64,000 nt of DNA from Riptortus pedestris (lineage: Eukaryota; Arthropoda; Insecta; Hemiptera; Alydidae): positions 51,409,501-51,473,500 of the forward strand of contig CM032232.1 in the NCBI GenBank assembly GCA_019009955.1, written 5' to 3'. Below are positions 54,500 through 61,432 of this stretch, one piece after another (position 1 is the stretch's first letter; every line of letters starts with the position of its first letter). The position numbers and the translations under genes were made by a program. Below the pieces are notes generated by a model. The model saw only the letters and a list, made by a program, of their open reading frames with translations, searched no databases and was not told the DNA's origin.

Positions 54500-55138
54500 A
54501 ATATAAACAACATATATGAATCACATGCCTCATATTTACACCTACAATGAAATAAAAGAGATAGTAAATTCCAGAAAATTTTATGTTCCATGCTTTTCTA
54601 TGCAAACCATCTGCAATCTGAAAATTTTTCTAGTGTTCATGCATCTATATCAAATTTCTAATTCATTTATTATGTAAGCTAGCATCGACATAAAATGTCA
54701 GTACCACAGGTGTTGCAGAAGAACATTGAAGGCCTGTCTCTTTTGTCGCAATTTGAGCAAGGTGGATTATCTGTATTAGCTAAGTCTATCAGATGGCGAA
54801 TCACAGTATCAGGAGGAGGTAAAGGGCAGTTATCTTTCAGCATTGTGCTCGCTCTGTAAGTAGTTACCATTTATTTATTATATAGCTTATCATGTATGAA
54901 AACGTTAGGTACACTAAAGAGCTTACCCGCAAATTGGGCAGCTTATTCTGTTTTCAGTCGACTTATTTTGAAGACACCTAGCACAAAAGGTGTGGAAGCA
55001 TGTCAAAAGGCATGGCTCAGAATAATAGTCTTTGCACATATAGCAGAGTAATGGGTTTCTAGGCTGAGATGAATCACTAGGAGCATTGGCGGGCTCCGGT
55101 GTGGCCGATTCGCCAAAGTGATATACAGTCGGGATCAT
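23328..55138 (-). CDS. RNF207: RNF207-like RING/B-box E3 ubiquitin ligase, 19 coding exons, 847 aa
   Basis: Gene-level entry. The minus-strand exons are 55138-54927, 54853-54705, 49711-49605, 48453-48292, 47190-47018, 45680-45489, 44157-44048, 43879-43764, 42732-42581, 41903-41804, 39670-39528, 38541-38480, 37700-37609, 35741-35615, 32499-32426, 27177-27051, 26421-26298, 24516-24324 and 23456-23328. Every junction is GT-AG and phase-compatible; the sum is 2544 nt. Domains: C3HC4 RING at residues 32-70, B-box 1 at 103-141, B-box-2-like Cys/His site at 157-190, then coiled coil. This order, and recognisable segments such as CFHTFCARC, CNTCGQALC, CFRDTPAEARLHCVD and FAQSLEP, match RNF207. In vertebrates that protein is a cardiac E3 ligase reported to act with HSP70 on the HERG K+ channel and to influence repolarisation; its role here is unknown. 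The product is about 200 residues longer than human RNF207, from an unconserved C-terminus. The start is the first ATG before the RING. Intron 1 is only 73 nt; others reach 5.2 kb. Confidence 0.88.
24324..24516 (-). CDS. RNF207: RNF207 exon 18: basic region
   Basis: Residues 741-805, the longest exon of the C-terminal half. RRSSTDVMDRRKTLVVVINK is followed by a Lys/Arg-rich stretch (MQKQRSWETFPPKRRGG) and DPDSFRDAFHLNGLKK. RRSST is a basophilic kinase-type site and the basic cluster could act in nuclear or membrane targeting (inference). Acceptor TTTTCAG, donor GTAAAA, phase 0. Confidence 0.8.
24517..26297 (-). other. RNF207 intron 17 (1.8 kb)
   Basis: No coding exon or repeat family copy was recognised. 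A plus-strand open frame of about 95 codons at 24803-25090 has no domain and is taken as chance. Confidence 0.5.
26298..26421 (-). CDS. RNF207: RNF207 exon 17: acidic Ser/Thr/Pro region
   Basis: Residues 700-741. DEDSDYQHISEATTARVHKS, then PTYHPHSDTEDSVFYPDTPSSG. Acidic serines (SDTEDS) and TP/SP sites suggest casein-kinase-II-type or proline-directed phosphorylation (inference). Strong donor GTGAGT, phase 2. Confidence 0.78.
27051..27177 (-). CDS. RNF207: RNF207 exon 16
   Basis: Residues 658-700. ISGADETALIVKKCIQDHFE, then EQIKQKLLQSQRQKPPKQKEFP: an amphipathic helix and basic tail. GC content is clearly above the flanks. Acceptor GATGACAG has a weak pyrimidine tract; donor GTATAA, phase 1. 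Confidence 0.75.
27340..27530 (-). repeat. Possible second tRNA-related SINE
   Basis: On the minus strand there is a GCGCTAGACTGACTG stretch (A-box-like) followed 30 nt later by GATTTCGAATAC (B-box-like), then a body with TTACCCCCTTGTGTAGGAGA. It is compositionally unlike its flanks and unlike the main SINE family. Only one copy was noticed, so this is tentative. Confidence 0.4.
29945..30078 (+). repeat. Degraded SINE with head
   Basis: Weakly matches the SINE head (GGAGCCTGGATAGCCAGC, then GGTTTCGATTTCTGTA as B box) and body (GGAATTTATTTAGTATGAAC, AAAATTCTTAAG). The body is interrupted at about 30085 by an R1 end. Confidence 0.55.
30093..30551 (-). mobile_element. R1 element, outer copy interrupted by another R1
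   Basis: Begins GTCCGTCACGCAGGGGCTGC at 30093 and runs through the AAATATCTCAGTTAATAATC, C-rich and TTAACGAACTTGATCTG blocks to GGTAAAGATAAAACAAAAA. There, inside the AAACAAAAATTGCGACC block, the next R1 copy begins. No (TA)n or 5' palindrome follows, so its remainder is lost or was displaced. Confidence 0.75.
30552..31134 (-). mobile_element. R1 element, short form, nested in the outer copy
   Basis: Complete from GTCCGTCACACAGGGGCTGC to GATTTCCCTTAAGGGAAATC. Carries the C-run (30860-30870), a (TA)n tract (30981-31020) and TCGGTAGGATCGATGGACAT. Very like the 14.3-kb copy, including the TTTTGGCGGGAAAGTCACTC block. Inserted directly after an A run, as other copies are. Confidence 0.82.
32426..32499 (-). 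CDS. RNF207: RNF207 exon 15 (74 nt)
   Basis: Residues 633-657. REGKVADGKGCTLYHSHSAK, then GSQQQ. Acceptor GCTTTTAG, donor GTATTA, phase 0. Accepted because it is the only candidate found in the 8.4 kb between exons 14 and 16 that keeps the frame. Confidence 0.68.
32500..35614 (-). other. RNF207 intron 14 (3.1 kb)
   Basis: Contains the inverted retroposon above. The 33.4-33.74 kb stretch upstream of it has higher GC than its surroundings and may be further retroelement debris; no domain was recognised. A possible 54-nt cryptic exon abuts the right target duplication (see findings). Confidence 0.5.
33741..34572. mobile_element. Second inverted retroposon insertion with 15-bp target duplication
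   Basis: A diverged relative of the palindrome at 5.7-6.3 kb. Left arm: ATCTTCGGGTAATGACCATA through to about 34015. Right arm: about 34250 to 34557, inverted, with CCTGAGGAAGCCAGAAGTAT and GTCTAGCAAAAC. A spacer of about 235 bp lies between. The identical direct repeat TATACCTTATATATG at 33741-33755 and 34558-34572 bounds it. It lies in RNF207 intron 14. No intact coding frame. Confidence 0.75.
35615..35741 (-). CDS. RNF207: RNF207 exon 14: charged low-complexity region
   Basis: Residues 591-633. VRTKEDHRKKSPVQEDRGSI and a Lys/Glu/Ser-rich tail; likely disordered with possible phosphorylation sites (KKSPV, basic-Ser). Acceptor TTTTTCAG, donor GTATGA, phase 1. Confidence 0.75.
36814..37044 (+). 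other. Unexplained open frame in RNF207 intron 13
   Basis: A 76-codon plus-strand frame with balanced, Pro/Thr/Ser/Gln-rich composition (for example ITNPPRLQPTPSNFVQGTGK) unlike the surrounding low-complexity frames. No domain is recognised. It could be a fragment of a retrotransposed coding sequence or an exon of an antisense transcript; it could also be chance. Confidence 0.25.
37609..37700 (-). CDS. RNF207: RNF207 exon 13
   Basis: Residues 560-590. EFLNEIGGKGDHYGRSQDHR, then IRGVISHLMEK. Acceptor ATGTTTCAG, donor GTATGT, phase 0 out. No known domain; the FLxEHG/FLNEIGG similarity between exons 12 and 13 suggests a small internal duplication. Confidence 0.75.
38480..38541 (-). CDS. RNF207: RNF207 exon 12 (62 nt)
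   Basis: Residues 539-560. KFLMEHGSHKGGSTQTLDKSK; polar, no domain. Supported by a good acceptor (TTTCTAG), donor GTGATT, and the fact that only this length links the phase-2 donor of exon 11 to the phase-1 acceptor of exon 13. Confidence 0.75.
39528..39670 (-). CDS. RNF207: RNF207 exon 11
   Basis: Residues 492-539. ISEVVRVRCEVKQLATVAQE, then LEPSVKRL, lines up with the last conserved helix of RNF207 (the segment containing TxxxxQITPYVRSI). Acceptor TCCTAG, strong donor GTGAGT, phase 2. Confidence 0.85.
40045..40930 (-). pseudogene. Decayed Tc1-type transposase in RNF207 intron 10
   Basis: Reading the minus strand and allowing frameshifts, ordered Tc1 family motifs appear: a TDESRFILYGL-like block (about 40590-40540; first catalytic Asp), HLRVWRR, VMVW and NAHTYLTVI blocks, SQDLNIIEHW (about 40210-40180; equivalent of SPDLNPIEHLW, holding the catalytic Glu) and a C-terminal VIQARRG end near 40050. 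Multiple stops and frame breaks make it inactive. Tc1 transposases cut and paste at TA sites. Terminal repeats were not identified. Confidence 0.72.
41495..41635 (-). repeat. Degraded SINE
   Basis: Inverted copy of the SINE body: GACTAATTGGGACATGTTAT, CAACAGGTTG, then GTGAGACTAAGAATTTTATT and CACAACTAAATAAATAAC. The head is not recognisable. Confidence 0.6.
41804..41903 (-). CDS. RNF207: RNF207 exon 10: second coiled coil, end
   Basis: Residues 458-491. YHQELERAKGTFETSWQDQL and RRIRLEQDIFQSQ parallel the vertebrate block in which a Trp-containing helix precedes a QxIYEAQ-type segment. Acceptor TTTACAG, donor GTTTGT, phase 0. Confidence 0.86.
42581..42732 (-). CDS. RNF207: RNF207 exon 9: second coiled coil
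   Basis: Residues 408-458. ELGGEVSGVRERLTQLQRDV and following helical sequence, equivalent to the second helical block of RNF207. Acceptor CTTATAG, donor GTTATT, phase 2. Confidence 0.85.
42915..43590 (+). repeat. Degraded R1 repeat in RNF207 intron 8
   Basis: Carries the family blocks ATATTTCCATTATTATAGGT, TTGAATATTAACTGAGAT, the G-run at 43338-43346, CTGAAGATCATATTCTTTAA and AATAGAGAATATATGGTGAG. Similar in arrangement to the old copies at 3.8-5.6 kb. No (TA)n tract is retained. It ends near the splice-poor interior of intron 8. Confidence 0.6.
43764..43879 (-). CDS. RNF207: RNF207 exon 8
   Basis: Residues 369-407. Gly/Gln/Lys-rich linker leading to DEGQFTNHCRSFENQMK, matching the position of the FAEHCRxYE-type motif in vertebrate RNF207. 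Donor GTAACT, phase 0. Intron 7 is only 168 nt. Confidence 0.85.
44048..44157 (-). CDS. RNF207: RNF207 exon 7
   Basis: Residues 332-369. RPLQTSQIRTNYKSEFAQSL and EPWIGKPLPPIP resemble the RNF207 segment around its FAxxLEP motif. Two adjacent donors exist, GTAGTA at 44047 and GTAAGT at 44044; both keep phase 1, so the second would add one codon pair boundary shift of three bases without breaking the frame. The exon end is therefore uncertain by 3 nt. Confidence 0.85.
44879..44920. repeat. (TA)n microsatellite
   Basis: TA tract in RNF207 intron 6. No R1 flank is recognised here, so it is independent of that family or has lost it. Confidence 0.9.
45489..45680 (-). CDS. RNF207: RNF207 exon 6: coiled coil and conserved helical core
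   Basis: Residues 268-332. Contains QYESKERVLHSQLMSLSGV followed by LPTLQ-like IPVLQAHLILCHTFSSMA and FLDLVYPMIDRL, the best-conserved stretch of RNF207 outside the zinc sites. Strong acceptor: a T run then CTTCAG. Donor GTCATT is weaker, phase 2. Confidence 0.88.
46112..46230 (+). repeat. SINE, 3' part with (AAT)n tail
   Basis: AATAAAATCTTTAGTCCCAC, then CTGGCTAGAAAAGGGTGATA, TAGATAACCCGTCCCAATTA and an (AAT)n tail (46198-46229). The tail defines the 3' end of the family. In RNF207 intron 5. Confidence 0.75.
47018..47190 (-). CDS. RNF207: RNF207 exon 5: coiled-coil segment
   Basis: Residues 211-268. Helical, charged sequence (SVREIQSLVRTGVVSCRTLL... to AAMLLEVQ) with heptad-like hydrophobics, expected to form the RBCC-type coiled coil used for dimerisation. 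Acceptor TTTTTAG, donor GTGATG, phase 2. Confidence 0.85.
47348..47362. repeat. Poly-G run
   Basis: A run of about 14 G in AT-rich RNF207 intron 4. Likely unstable in replication and sequencing. Confidence 0.9.
48292..48453 (-). CDS. RNF207: RNF207 exon 4: B-box-2-like zinc site and start of coiled coil
   Basis: Residues 157-210, 54 whole codons. Cys/His spacing C157-x2-H160, C176-x2-C179, H190, C191 fits a second B-box-like zinc site. It is followed by VDIDTAYTQGCKNLERS, strongly like the RNF207 segment after its second zinc site. Acceptor ATTTTAG, donor GTTAGT. Confidence 0.9.
49035..49105 (-). repeat. R1 terminal fragment
   Basis: ATGAGTACAGCCTCAATAGC, then TGATTTCCTTAAGGGAAATA: the palindromic 5' end of R1 without the rest. 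In RNF207 intron 3. Confidence 0.7.
49605..49711 (-). CDS. RNF207: RNF207 exon 3: second half of B-box 1
   Basis: Residues 121-156. After TTTTAG the frame reads GQALCTQCRENTHRAKMFSTH, minus the first G supplied by exon 2. It adds ligands C125, C128, H133 and H141. Donor GTAAGA, phase 0. The N-terminal half of the zinc site lies 5 kb upstream across intron 2. Confidence 0.9.
50056..50200 (+). repeat. SINE body
   Basis: CACCTGGGCAATAGAAATTT, TTTAGTGACAAACTC, AAATCCTTAGTCCCCACC and GTAGATAACCAGTCTAAATT. In RNF207 intron 2. Confidence 0.75.
51752..51792. repeat. Perfect 16-bp hairpin
   Basis: GGAACAGAGATGTCAT (51752-51767) and its exact complement (51777-51792) around the 9-nt loop ATATCACGA. 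In RNF207 intron 2. Confidence 0.9.
52134..52356 (-). repeat. Full-length SINE
   Basis: The most complete copy. On the minus strand it starts GGGGTCAGGTTAGCCATGTG (tRNA-like head with A box), has GAGTTCAATTCCTGCC as B box, then the common body and an (AAT)-type tail at 52134-52145. Length about 220 bp. It fixes the family structure: tRNA head, unrelated body, A/T-rich tail. Transcribed by RNA polymerase III in related families. Confidence 0.85.
52573..52918 (-). repeat. SINE split by a 169-bp insertion
   Basis: The body before and after 52668-52836 is collinear with the full SINE at 52.1 kb: ATAAGGATTTTATTTAA at the left break, TTTTGTCACTAAATAAAT after the right. The 11-bp ATTTTATTTAA is present on both sides (52657-52667 and 52837-52847). 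Confidence 0.8.
52668..52836 (-). mobile_element. GC-richer 169-bp insertion inside a SINE
   Basis: Bounded by the 11-bp direct repeat described for the host SINE. On the minus strand it contains GGCTTGAAGATGGTGCCCTC followed by GCATCGAAAGCGCTTGCC. This is a hairpin (GATG/CATC) followed by GAAA, loosely like the terminal motif of the inverted retroposons. No coding frame. Probably a truncated retroposon end. Confidence 0.65.
53589..53638. repeat. (TA)n microsatellite
   Basis: TA tract in RNF207 intron 2. Another lies at 54462-54496. Confidence 0.95.
54462..54496. repeat. (TA)n microsatellite
   Basis: TA tract preceded by a short CA tract, in RNF207 intron 2, about 200 bp from exon 2. Confidence 0.95.
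54705..54853 (-). CDS. RNF207: RNF207 exon 2: RING-B-box linker and first half of B-box 1
   Basis: Residues 71-121. Acceptor CTTACAG; the exon contributes B-box ligands C103, C106, C117 and C120. The true donor is GTACTG after CNTCG (phase 1). Reading through it gives a stop a few codons later, so the splice is required to complete B-box 1 with exon 3. Confidence 0.88.
54927..55138 (-). CDS. RNF207: RNF207 exon 1: start and RING finger
   Basis: Residues 1-71. ATG at 55138-55136 with A at -3. After a 30-residue Pro/Ser/Ala-rich leader comes a complete C3HC4 RING: C32, C35, C47, H49, C52, C55, C67, C70. The RING recruits a ubiquitin-charged E2. Donor GTAAGC follows GG (phase 2). The next intron is only 73 nt, the shortest in the gene. 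Confidence 0.9.
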
Positions 55139-55560
55139 GTTTATATATATAAATGTAAGAGCAGCTCCGTTAAAAAACGCTAAAGGCGCTTTGGCAGTGC
55201 AATTGCTGACAGGAGCAAAAATAATGAAGTTTGGACTTCATTCGAAGGCCCTAAACTTCGGAGCTACTAAGGGAACACATAATAAGGCGAGCAGTGGGCA
55301 TATGTAACGGTTGAGCCACTATTGTTTATTTTCCGTACGACCCACTTCTGGATATCGACAAAAACAGATGTTAAGGGTGAACTGAGGGATGAGGCGATCG
55401 GTGCGACATCTCGACGGGAATACGCAAGTCCCCTCCCCTACTCGCTGCATGCTGTGGTGGGGGTTTTCCTCCTATCCGCCTTAGCACTTATCCAACACCC
55501 CCTCCCCATAGCACCTTTTCTAAAGCTCAGATGAAGTATTGATGTTTTGGTTCTCGCTGA
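55139..55560 (-). promoter_or_regulatory. Probable RNF207 5' UTR/promoter region
   Basis: Immediately upstream of the RNF207 ATG. Base composition rises in GC and CpG (for example GAGGCGATCGGTGCGACATC and TCTCGACGGGAATACGC near 55390-55430) against an AT-rich background, as expected for a promoter and 5' UTR. A TATATATATAAA stretch lies only a few bases before the ATG and is too close to serve as its TATA box unless transcription starts further out. No transcription start can be fixed. Confidence 0.4.
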
Positions 55561-57939
55561 AAAGTATATTTTTACTCCTAAATACCTAACCACATGCTTC
55601 CACTGTATGCATGATTAAATCACTTGTACAAGCTAGATGACCCTCTCTTTAAAGGATAAATCTCAGAAGGCAGAATATATTTGACGTTCCATACAACACA
55701 GTTTTGCAAATTCTTTATAAATATACATATGTAGGTGAATGTGCGTAGCTGGCTTCAGAGGACTTACGGAAAACGTTATTATACGCAAGCACGCTAGAAC
55801 TATGTTGCACAAAATTTTGCGAGAACGAGTGTTTTAGTTCACGAGCAATGTACTAATTCTGGCTGATCTGTTAAATCTACAGTTTTTGCTGTCAAGTGAA
55901 CATGAAAAGTCTATTTCAACAAAGGATTGATAACTTACGCAGAATGACAAACGAAACTGGAGTCTTTTACTTCGTAAATAAAAGCTATAGCAAATGTAGC
56001 GAGTTATCTTTGCCATATTTCAAGCTTCTGTGGGTGCTGTTCAAGTACACAATGTCTCATGTATAAATGGAAAAAACTTGTCGAGTTTAACAGCCTCAGG
56101 GCTCGGGGATAACTGATTAGTTTGCAAAACAAAATCCACCAAGATTGTATGCTGTTTGAAGTATTGATAGGATTTCTCTTTTTATTAAATAAGGACTCAG
56201 ATAATGTTATATTGGTTTGGTAATTTCAAAACACCCTTTTCAATAACTACTTTCTAATCTAATATTTTTAGAAAGTAGCCCGTTTTCAAATCGTAATAAA
56301 TGAGCACCTAAAATAAAATTAAATTAAATTATTTATTAACGTCCACTTTTTGCAACCAATGCTAATTGGGGCGGGTTATCTGCAGGTTACCACCCTTTTC
56401 TAGCCAGGGTGGGACTAAGGATTTTATTTAATGAATTCCGTCACTAAATAAATTCCTTTGCCCAGGCGGGAATCGAACTCGCCACTCTAGGTTTACCATG
56501 TGAGATTAAAGGCATCGCTTTAAAAATATGATCTTTATTAAAAATCGATATTAATAATTAAATAATCTATAACTTGATTGTTTGCTCTTTCGCGGCATCA
56601 GTTCTTCAGCTATTCAAACAAATACTTATTTAAGCATTTTGAACAAAACAAGAAAAATTGGATTTGTTGAAAAAACTGAAAGCCAGTTACTCAAACACAC
56701 TTATTACCTTCTACCCTTTCAAGATAGTGGATGCAAATTCAAGGTTACTTTAACACAACTAGAAAGGTGGAGTACATTAATGTGTTGCTATGAAAATAGG
56801 AGGAGAGGAGATTATTCAGGAAAAAAATACTTGATACCTCGCTAAATAGCCGTCCTACATAAAAAACATAAGTGATAATTCGTAACAAATTAAAATTTTC
56901 TATACAACTCACGATTATTTTCCTATTAACTCCTTCTAAGGATAATGGCATCATAATTGAAATACTTTCTCCTTGTCTGTCCTTTCGTAACTCAAACAGT
57001 TATAAAAGGCCCAAACAGTTTAAATGAACTTTAATATCTATCAGCCAACTACCCTAAAACTCACAACGTACGCGAAATGAAAATTCGCTTTTCCATTATA
57101 TGAAAATCAAGACATATATTCACCAATTTCATACTTAATATTACTTCTATTGAAAAAAAATGAAAATTGCGTTCAGAATAGATTTCAATATATTATTTTT
57201 ACCAGAAGTCTAAAGAGAAAGTGATGAAATTAATTAATTTAAACAACATAAACGGGGTGGACAAAATATTCCAAAAACAATTTAGCAATATTAGTGAAAA
57301 TATTGAAGAATAAATGTTTTGTCATAAAAGTAAATCCCTACTTTCAGTTGGAAAATTAAATTCTTATATGACTTACGTTGCACCTTGGGTTAGTAATTCA
57401 CAAAGATAAAAGTCAATTGAAATCCTTCAAGCCTTTTTTGATTGATTGAGTAACAAACGAGAGACATGAATTTTAGTTTTCATGCCATTATTAGTTGTTC
57501 TTAGAAAGATCTGAAACGTGAAAAACAAATTTTTCCTGCCGAATTTCAATATCATTTCAAACAGACCTTAGAGTTTTATATATACTTATATTATTGCGCG
57601 AAGGGCGGATGGACTCGTATTTAGAAGATTTCGGGCATCTCATGTTTCTCGATGTGTATATGAAAAGTTTAGCTTTCAACAAAATTTAATATTTTAAATA
57701 TCAGCTGTAACATTTAGATTTTGAAAATATTTTAGCGTTTTAGGTTCATTTTTGACCAACAGCAATTGGAAACACTCAGCAATACATGAAAGTCGTGATG
57801 GTTTAGCATATACCGAATCACAAGGGATCAATATGGATTGATTGAAATAAAAATGGTTTTCAGTCAAATTATAAAGATTGGAATAACTTGAGAAAAAAAT
57901 TACCTCTCCCTTTTTATCATACATGGATAGTGTCTTATA
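55561..57939. other. Upstream intergenic DNA
   Basis: No gene recognised apart from the SINE at 56.3 kb. Short open frames of 60-90 codons on both strands have no domain and look like chance. Confidence 0.4.
56330..56519 (-). repeat. SINE, nearly full length
   Basis: On the minus strand: head with ATCTCACATGGTAAACCTAG, B box GAGTTCGATTCCCGCC (the best-preserved B box in the window), body and a TAAATAATTTAATTTAA-type tail. The first 15 bases or so of the head are missing. Confidence 0.82.
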
Positions 57940-59239
57940 CAGGGTGCGGCACAGAAACTTGCTGATTTAAAAGGTTAATAAAAACAAAAATATTAGAGAT
58001 AACGTTTTAATTCGTTTTACATATTATCTTACATTCTCTGAATTTATTTATTACACTTTTTTAAAAATGACATCGAACAAGTGACGGCCTCCATTGTCAA
58101 TACACTGAGCTATGCGTTTCTTGAAGTTCTAATGAACTCTTCAATCAATTGGTATGTCGGCGATGGCTTTCCGAATGTTGTCCTTTAGATGAACTAGGGT
58201 CCGTGGGCGATCATTGTAGACAACAGATTTGAGGTAACCCCATAAGAAAAAATCGCATGGAGTCAAATCAGGCGAGCGCGCAGGCCAAGGAAGATCGCCT
58301 CTCAAGGAGATCAGTCGATTGGGGAAGTTCTCCCTCAAAAGTTCAATTGAACATCGCGCTGTGTGAGCCGTGGCTCCATCTTGTTGAAACCACACATCAC
58401 CAATGTTCATTTCTTGCAGTTTAGGGAGAAAAAAATGTTGTAATCATCTCCCTGTAGCGAACTGCATTCACTGAAACTGTGCGTTCGTTTTCTTCAAAAA
58501 AGTAAGGACCAATTATCCCTACTCTTGATATTGCACACCACACAGTTACGCGTTCAGAATGGAGTGGCTTCTGATGAAGTTGACGTGGGTTGTTAGCACT
58601 CCAATAACGCATGTTTTGTTTGTTCACACAACCAGAAATGTGAAAGTGAGCTTCATCACTGAAAAACACGAGCGTGTCGTGAGGCAGGTTTTCACCGAGT
58701 GCTTCACATGCATTTCGGCGGGCATTAAAATCGGTTTCATTCAGCGCCTGCGTTACAGCGATTTTATACGGATGGAAATTAAGGTCTTGGTGTAGAATTC
58801 GTCTCACAGTGCGGTCAGATAACCCCAGAGCAGCTGCGTGTTTCCGTGCCGAACGCCGAGGAGATCGGACGAATGACTCTCTCACTCTTTCAATATTTTC
58901 TGGAGTTCTGGCCGTCTGATGACCTCCTGAACCGGTTTTTGCTACACTTCCACTCTCTCTGAATGTGTTCACCCACGAAACAATTGATTGCCGTCCAGGC
59001 ACCGGACCTGTAGGGTGAATATTAAACTGAGTACGGAAGGCACGTTGAGTGGCGATAATGGAACGACCGTTAGAAAAGTAAGCCTCGCAGGCTTCGTCCA
59101 ATGCATGATGGCGACTAAAGAGGAAAGAAACAAAACTTCAAGACTTCCCCTCTCCAATGACATTGGACTCGCCTATGTCCCCACACTCCTCACGACAAGG
59201 CGACCGTTACAAATCAGCAAGTTTCTGTGCCGCACCCGT
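57940..59239 (-). mobile_element. Mariner-like DNA transposon, complete with TIRs and TA duplication
   Basis: 1300 bp. Inverted terminal repeats of 27 identical bases, GGGTGCGGCACAGAAACTTG and on to 57968, against 59211-59237; two further terminal bases differ. TA dinucleotides flank both ends (57938-57939, 59240-59241), the standard Tc1/mariner target duplication. The only gene is the transposase on the minus strand. Perfect repeats suggest a fairly recent insertion despite the broken gene. Confidence 0.92.
58051..59101 (-). pseudogene. Mariner-family transposase (DUF4817-type N-terminus), broken
   Basis: About 350 codons. N-terminal helix-turn-helix (ACEAYFSNGRSIIATQRAFR, then GLSDRTVRRILHQDL) with a GSGGHQTART linker. 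Catalytic motifs: SDEAHFHISG (first Asp), WFQQDGATAHTA (second Asp) and RSPDLTPCDFFLWGYLK (third Asp). Counting between the second and third gives 41 residues, DD41D, not mariner's usual DD34D. An extra base in an A7 run (58429-58435; T7 on the coding strand) shifts the frame, and two stops follow the ADIPID segment (TGA at about 58143, TAG 12 bases later) before a C-terminus ending DVIFKKV. No ATG is evident at the start; the frame opens at about 59101 or slightly upstream. The protein would bind the inverted repeats and cut and paste the element; this copy cannot. Confidence 0.88.
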
Positions 59240-59480
59240 TATGTTCAGAAGTGCACTTTTGTCACAGTAATATGAGGTATGATGACAAGCGATTGACCAA
59301 AGAAATAATTCTGTATTTAATACAACAAAATAACACTCTAATACTGAAACAAGATATTCTAAGGACAATTTAATAAATAAGCTGTTTCCATATAACTGAT
59401 AAAACCTTAGATATTGACGAACATATGTTTCAAATTCCAAAAAAAATCTGACTCCGGAGTATGTTTGTAAAGAATAAAAA

Positions 59481-60422
59481 GTCCGTCACGCAGAAGCTGC
59501 GTAAACTAAGCAGATTTCCCATGTGAAGTTTTACAATAGAGAAATCTGCATACTGGTAACACAACACCACTGTGAGTAAATATAAACGGTAATGAGAAAC
59601 ATTTCAGTTAATTTTAATAAACTCCCAACGGAAACGGCTTCTGAATTGTAAACACATAGGTCTGCCAACCACTCAGAGCTAAACAGAAAGATAGACATAT
59701 TCTTAACCGGTTATAAAAACAAATACTGATAAACATCTGAATATAAAACAATAACTTTATTGAAAACTATTTACTATATCTAGTACTGCAATTTATAATG
59801 AATCAGAATAATTAATATTTTAATAACTCACATTTTAGTAGTACAAGAACTAAAGAAGGGGGGGGGGCGGATAAACAGTACGTATTTGCATAAATCTCAC
59901 AAAGTAAAAGCTGAAACGACAAGAAAGGTTAGAAGTAGCTTCCACCAGATCCGAACAGTTACGAAAACGGCCGAACTAATCCGAACAATTTCCGATCACA
60001 TGTCCCACTCACTTAATAAAAATACAAATATCTCGGTTAATATTCAAGATAAAGAATAAATGTATAGAACAATATTTATAGTTAATTTGCAATAAGATTG
60101 GATCAATACAATTTTTCGATCCGATGCATAATGACGGAGATACTTCGAATTTTCAAAAAGCCCCCCCCTAAACCCCTCCTTCCTCTTGTCCCATTTCAGT
60201 TAATAACGAACTCGATCTTTCTTTTTATATAAAACGGTTAAATGTAACGATCAAATAAAAATTGCGACCGCTAGAGCGTTAACAGACAAATATATTTATA
60301 TTTGAAAGGACCTCATTTTCGTCATCTCCTGGGTAGGATCGATGGTCGTTTGAAGAAATTTTTCGAAAATCGCGTCATTAGTACGACCTCAATAGCTGAT
60401 TTCCCTTGAGGGAAATCTGCTA
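59481..60422 (-). mobile_element. R1 element, long form
   Basis: From GTCCGTCACGCAGAAGCTGC to GATTTCCCTTGAGGGAAATC, 240 bp beyond the mariner element. Includes the extra 350-bp segment of the long form (CACAACACCACTGTGAGTAA to the G-run at 59858-59867). It has only a short TATATTTATATTT where other copies have long (TA)n. Confidence 0.82.
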
Positions 60423-60454
60423 AAAAGTTCTTTATGTAGATCCTGCCTGAAGAA

Positions 60455-60493
60455 AGTCCGCCACGCAGGGGCTTCGTATACTGAGCAGATTTA
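60455..60493 (-). repeat. R1 stem-loop end fragment
   Basis: GTCCGCCACGCAGGGGCTTC, then GAGCAGATTTAG: only the terminal 40 bp of R1, between two larger copies. Confidence 0.7.
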
Positions 60494-60563
60494 GAACTTT
60501 CTGCTATGACACACTATTGATCTCGTCTTCTGTGGGGATTTACTGAAGGCTGAAAACTAGAAC

Positions 60564-61366
60564 GTCCGTCACGCAGGGGCTGCTTAAACTAAGCAGATTT
60601 CCCTCGTGAAGTTTAGTAATAGATAAATATACATACTGCTAACACAACAGCACCGTGAATAAATACAAACGGAAATAAGAAATGTTTCATCCAATTTCAA
60701 TAACCTGCCGGCAGTAAGCGTTAGGTTAGAAATGTAATCAAACGGGTCTGCCGCTTCACACCGGAAAGAATAACAATTTCTGTAATATATCAGAATATAA
60801 CATATTAATTTTATTGAGAACTATTTACTATACCTAGTACTGTAATTAATAAGGAGTCAGGATAATTGTTATCTCAATCAATCAAATTTAAGTAGTCCAA
60901 AACCTTAAGACGGGGGGGGGGGGTCACTGGGACATATTTGCATGTATCTCGTATAATAAATAAAGGTCTCTTGAATACAATTTTTGGTATTTAAACTTCG
61001 AATAATGTGATTTATTATGTAGCAGAGTATTGTTTATGTAACATGAGTAGAAGTGGCGGTTTGCTGAAGGCTGAAAACTGAAAAATGCAAATATCTCGGT
61101 TAATATTCAAGATAGAGAATAAATGTATATAACAATATTTATAGTAAATTTAATTTGCAATAAGAGTGGTTCATACAATATTTCGATCCGACGTATAGTA
61201 ACGGAGATATTTCTAATTTTCGAAAATCATCCGTCTACCCCCCCCCCCTTCCACTGGTCCCATTTCAGCCGTTAGCGAACTCAATCTTCCTTTTTACATA
61301 AAACGATTAAATACGGAGTTTGGTGACCTTTAAACAAAAATTACGACCGCTAGAGTGTTAACAGAC

Positions 61367-61432
<66 letters not shown>

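Noticed and set aside
54679..54704. Continuation of RNF207 exon 2 to the TAG stop
   Set aside because: Reading on gives a truncated B-box. Splicing at GTACTG restores GQALCTQC and matches the RNF207 family.
58559..59275. Plus-strand frames across the mariner element
   Set aside because: Antisense shadows of the transposase.
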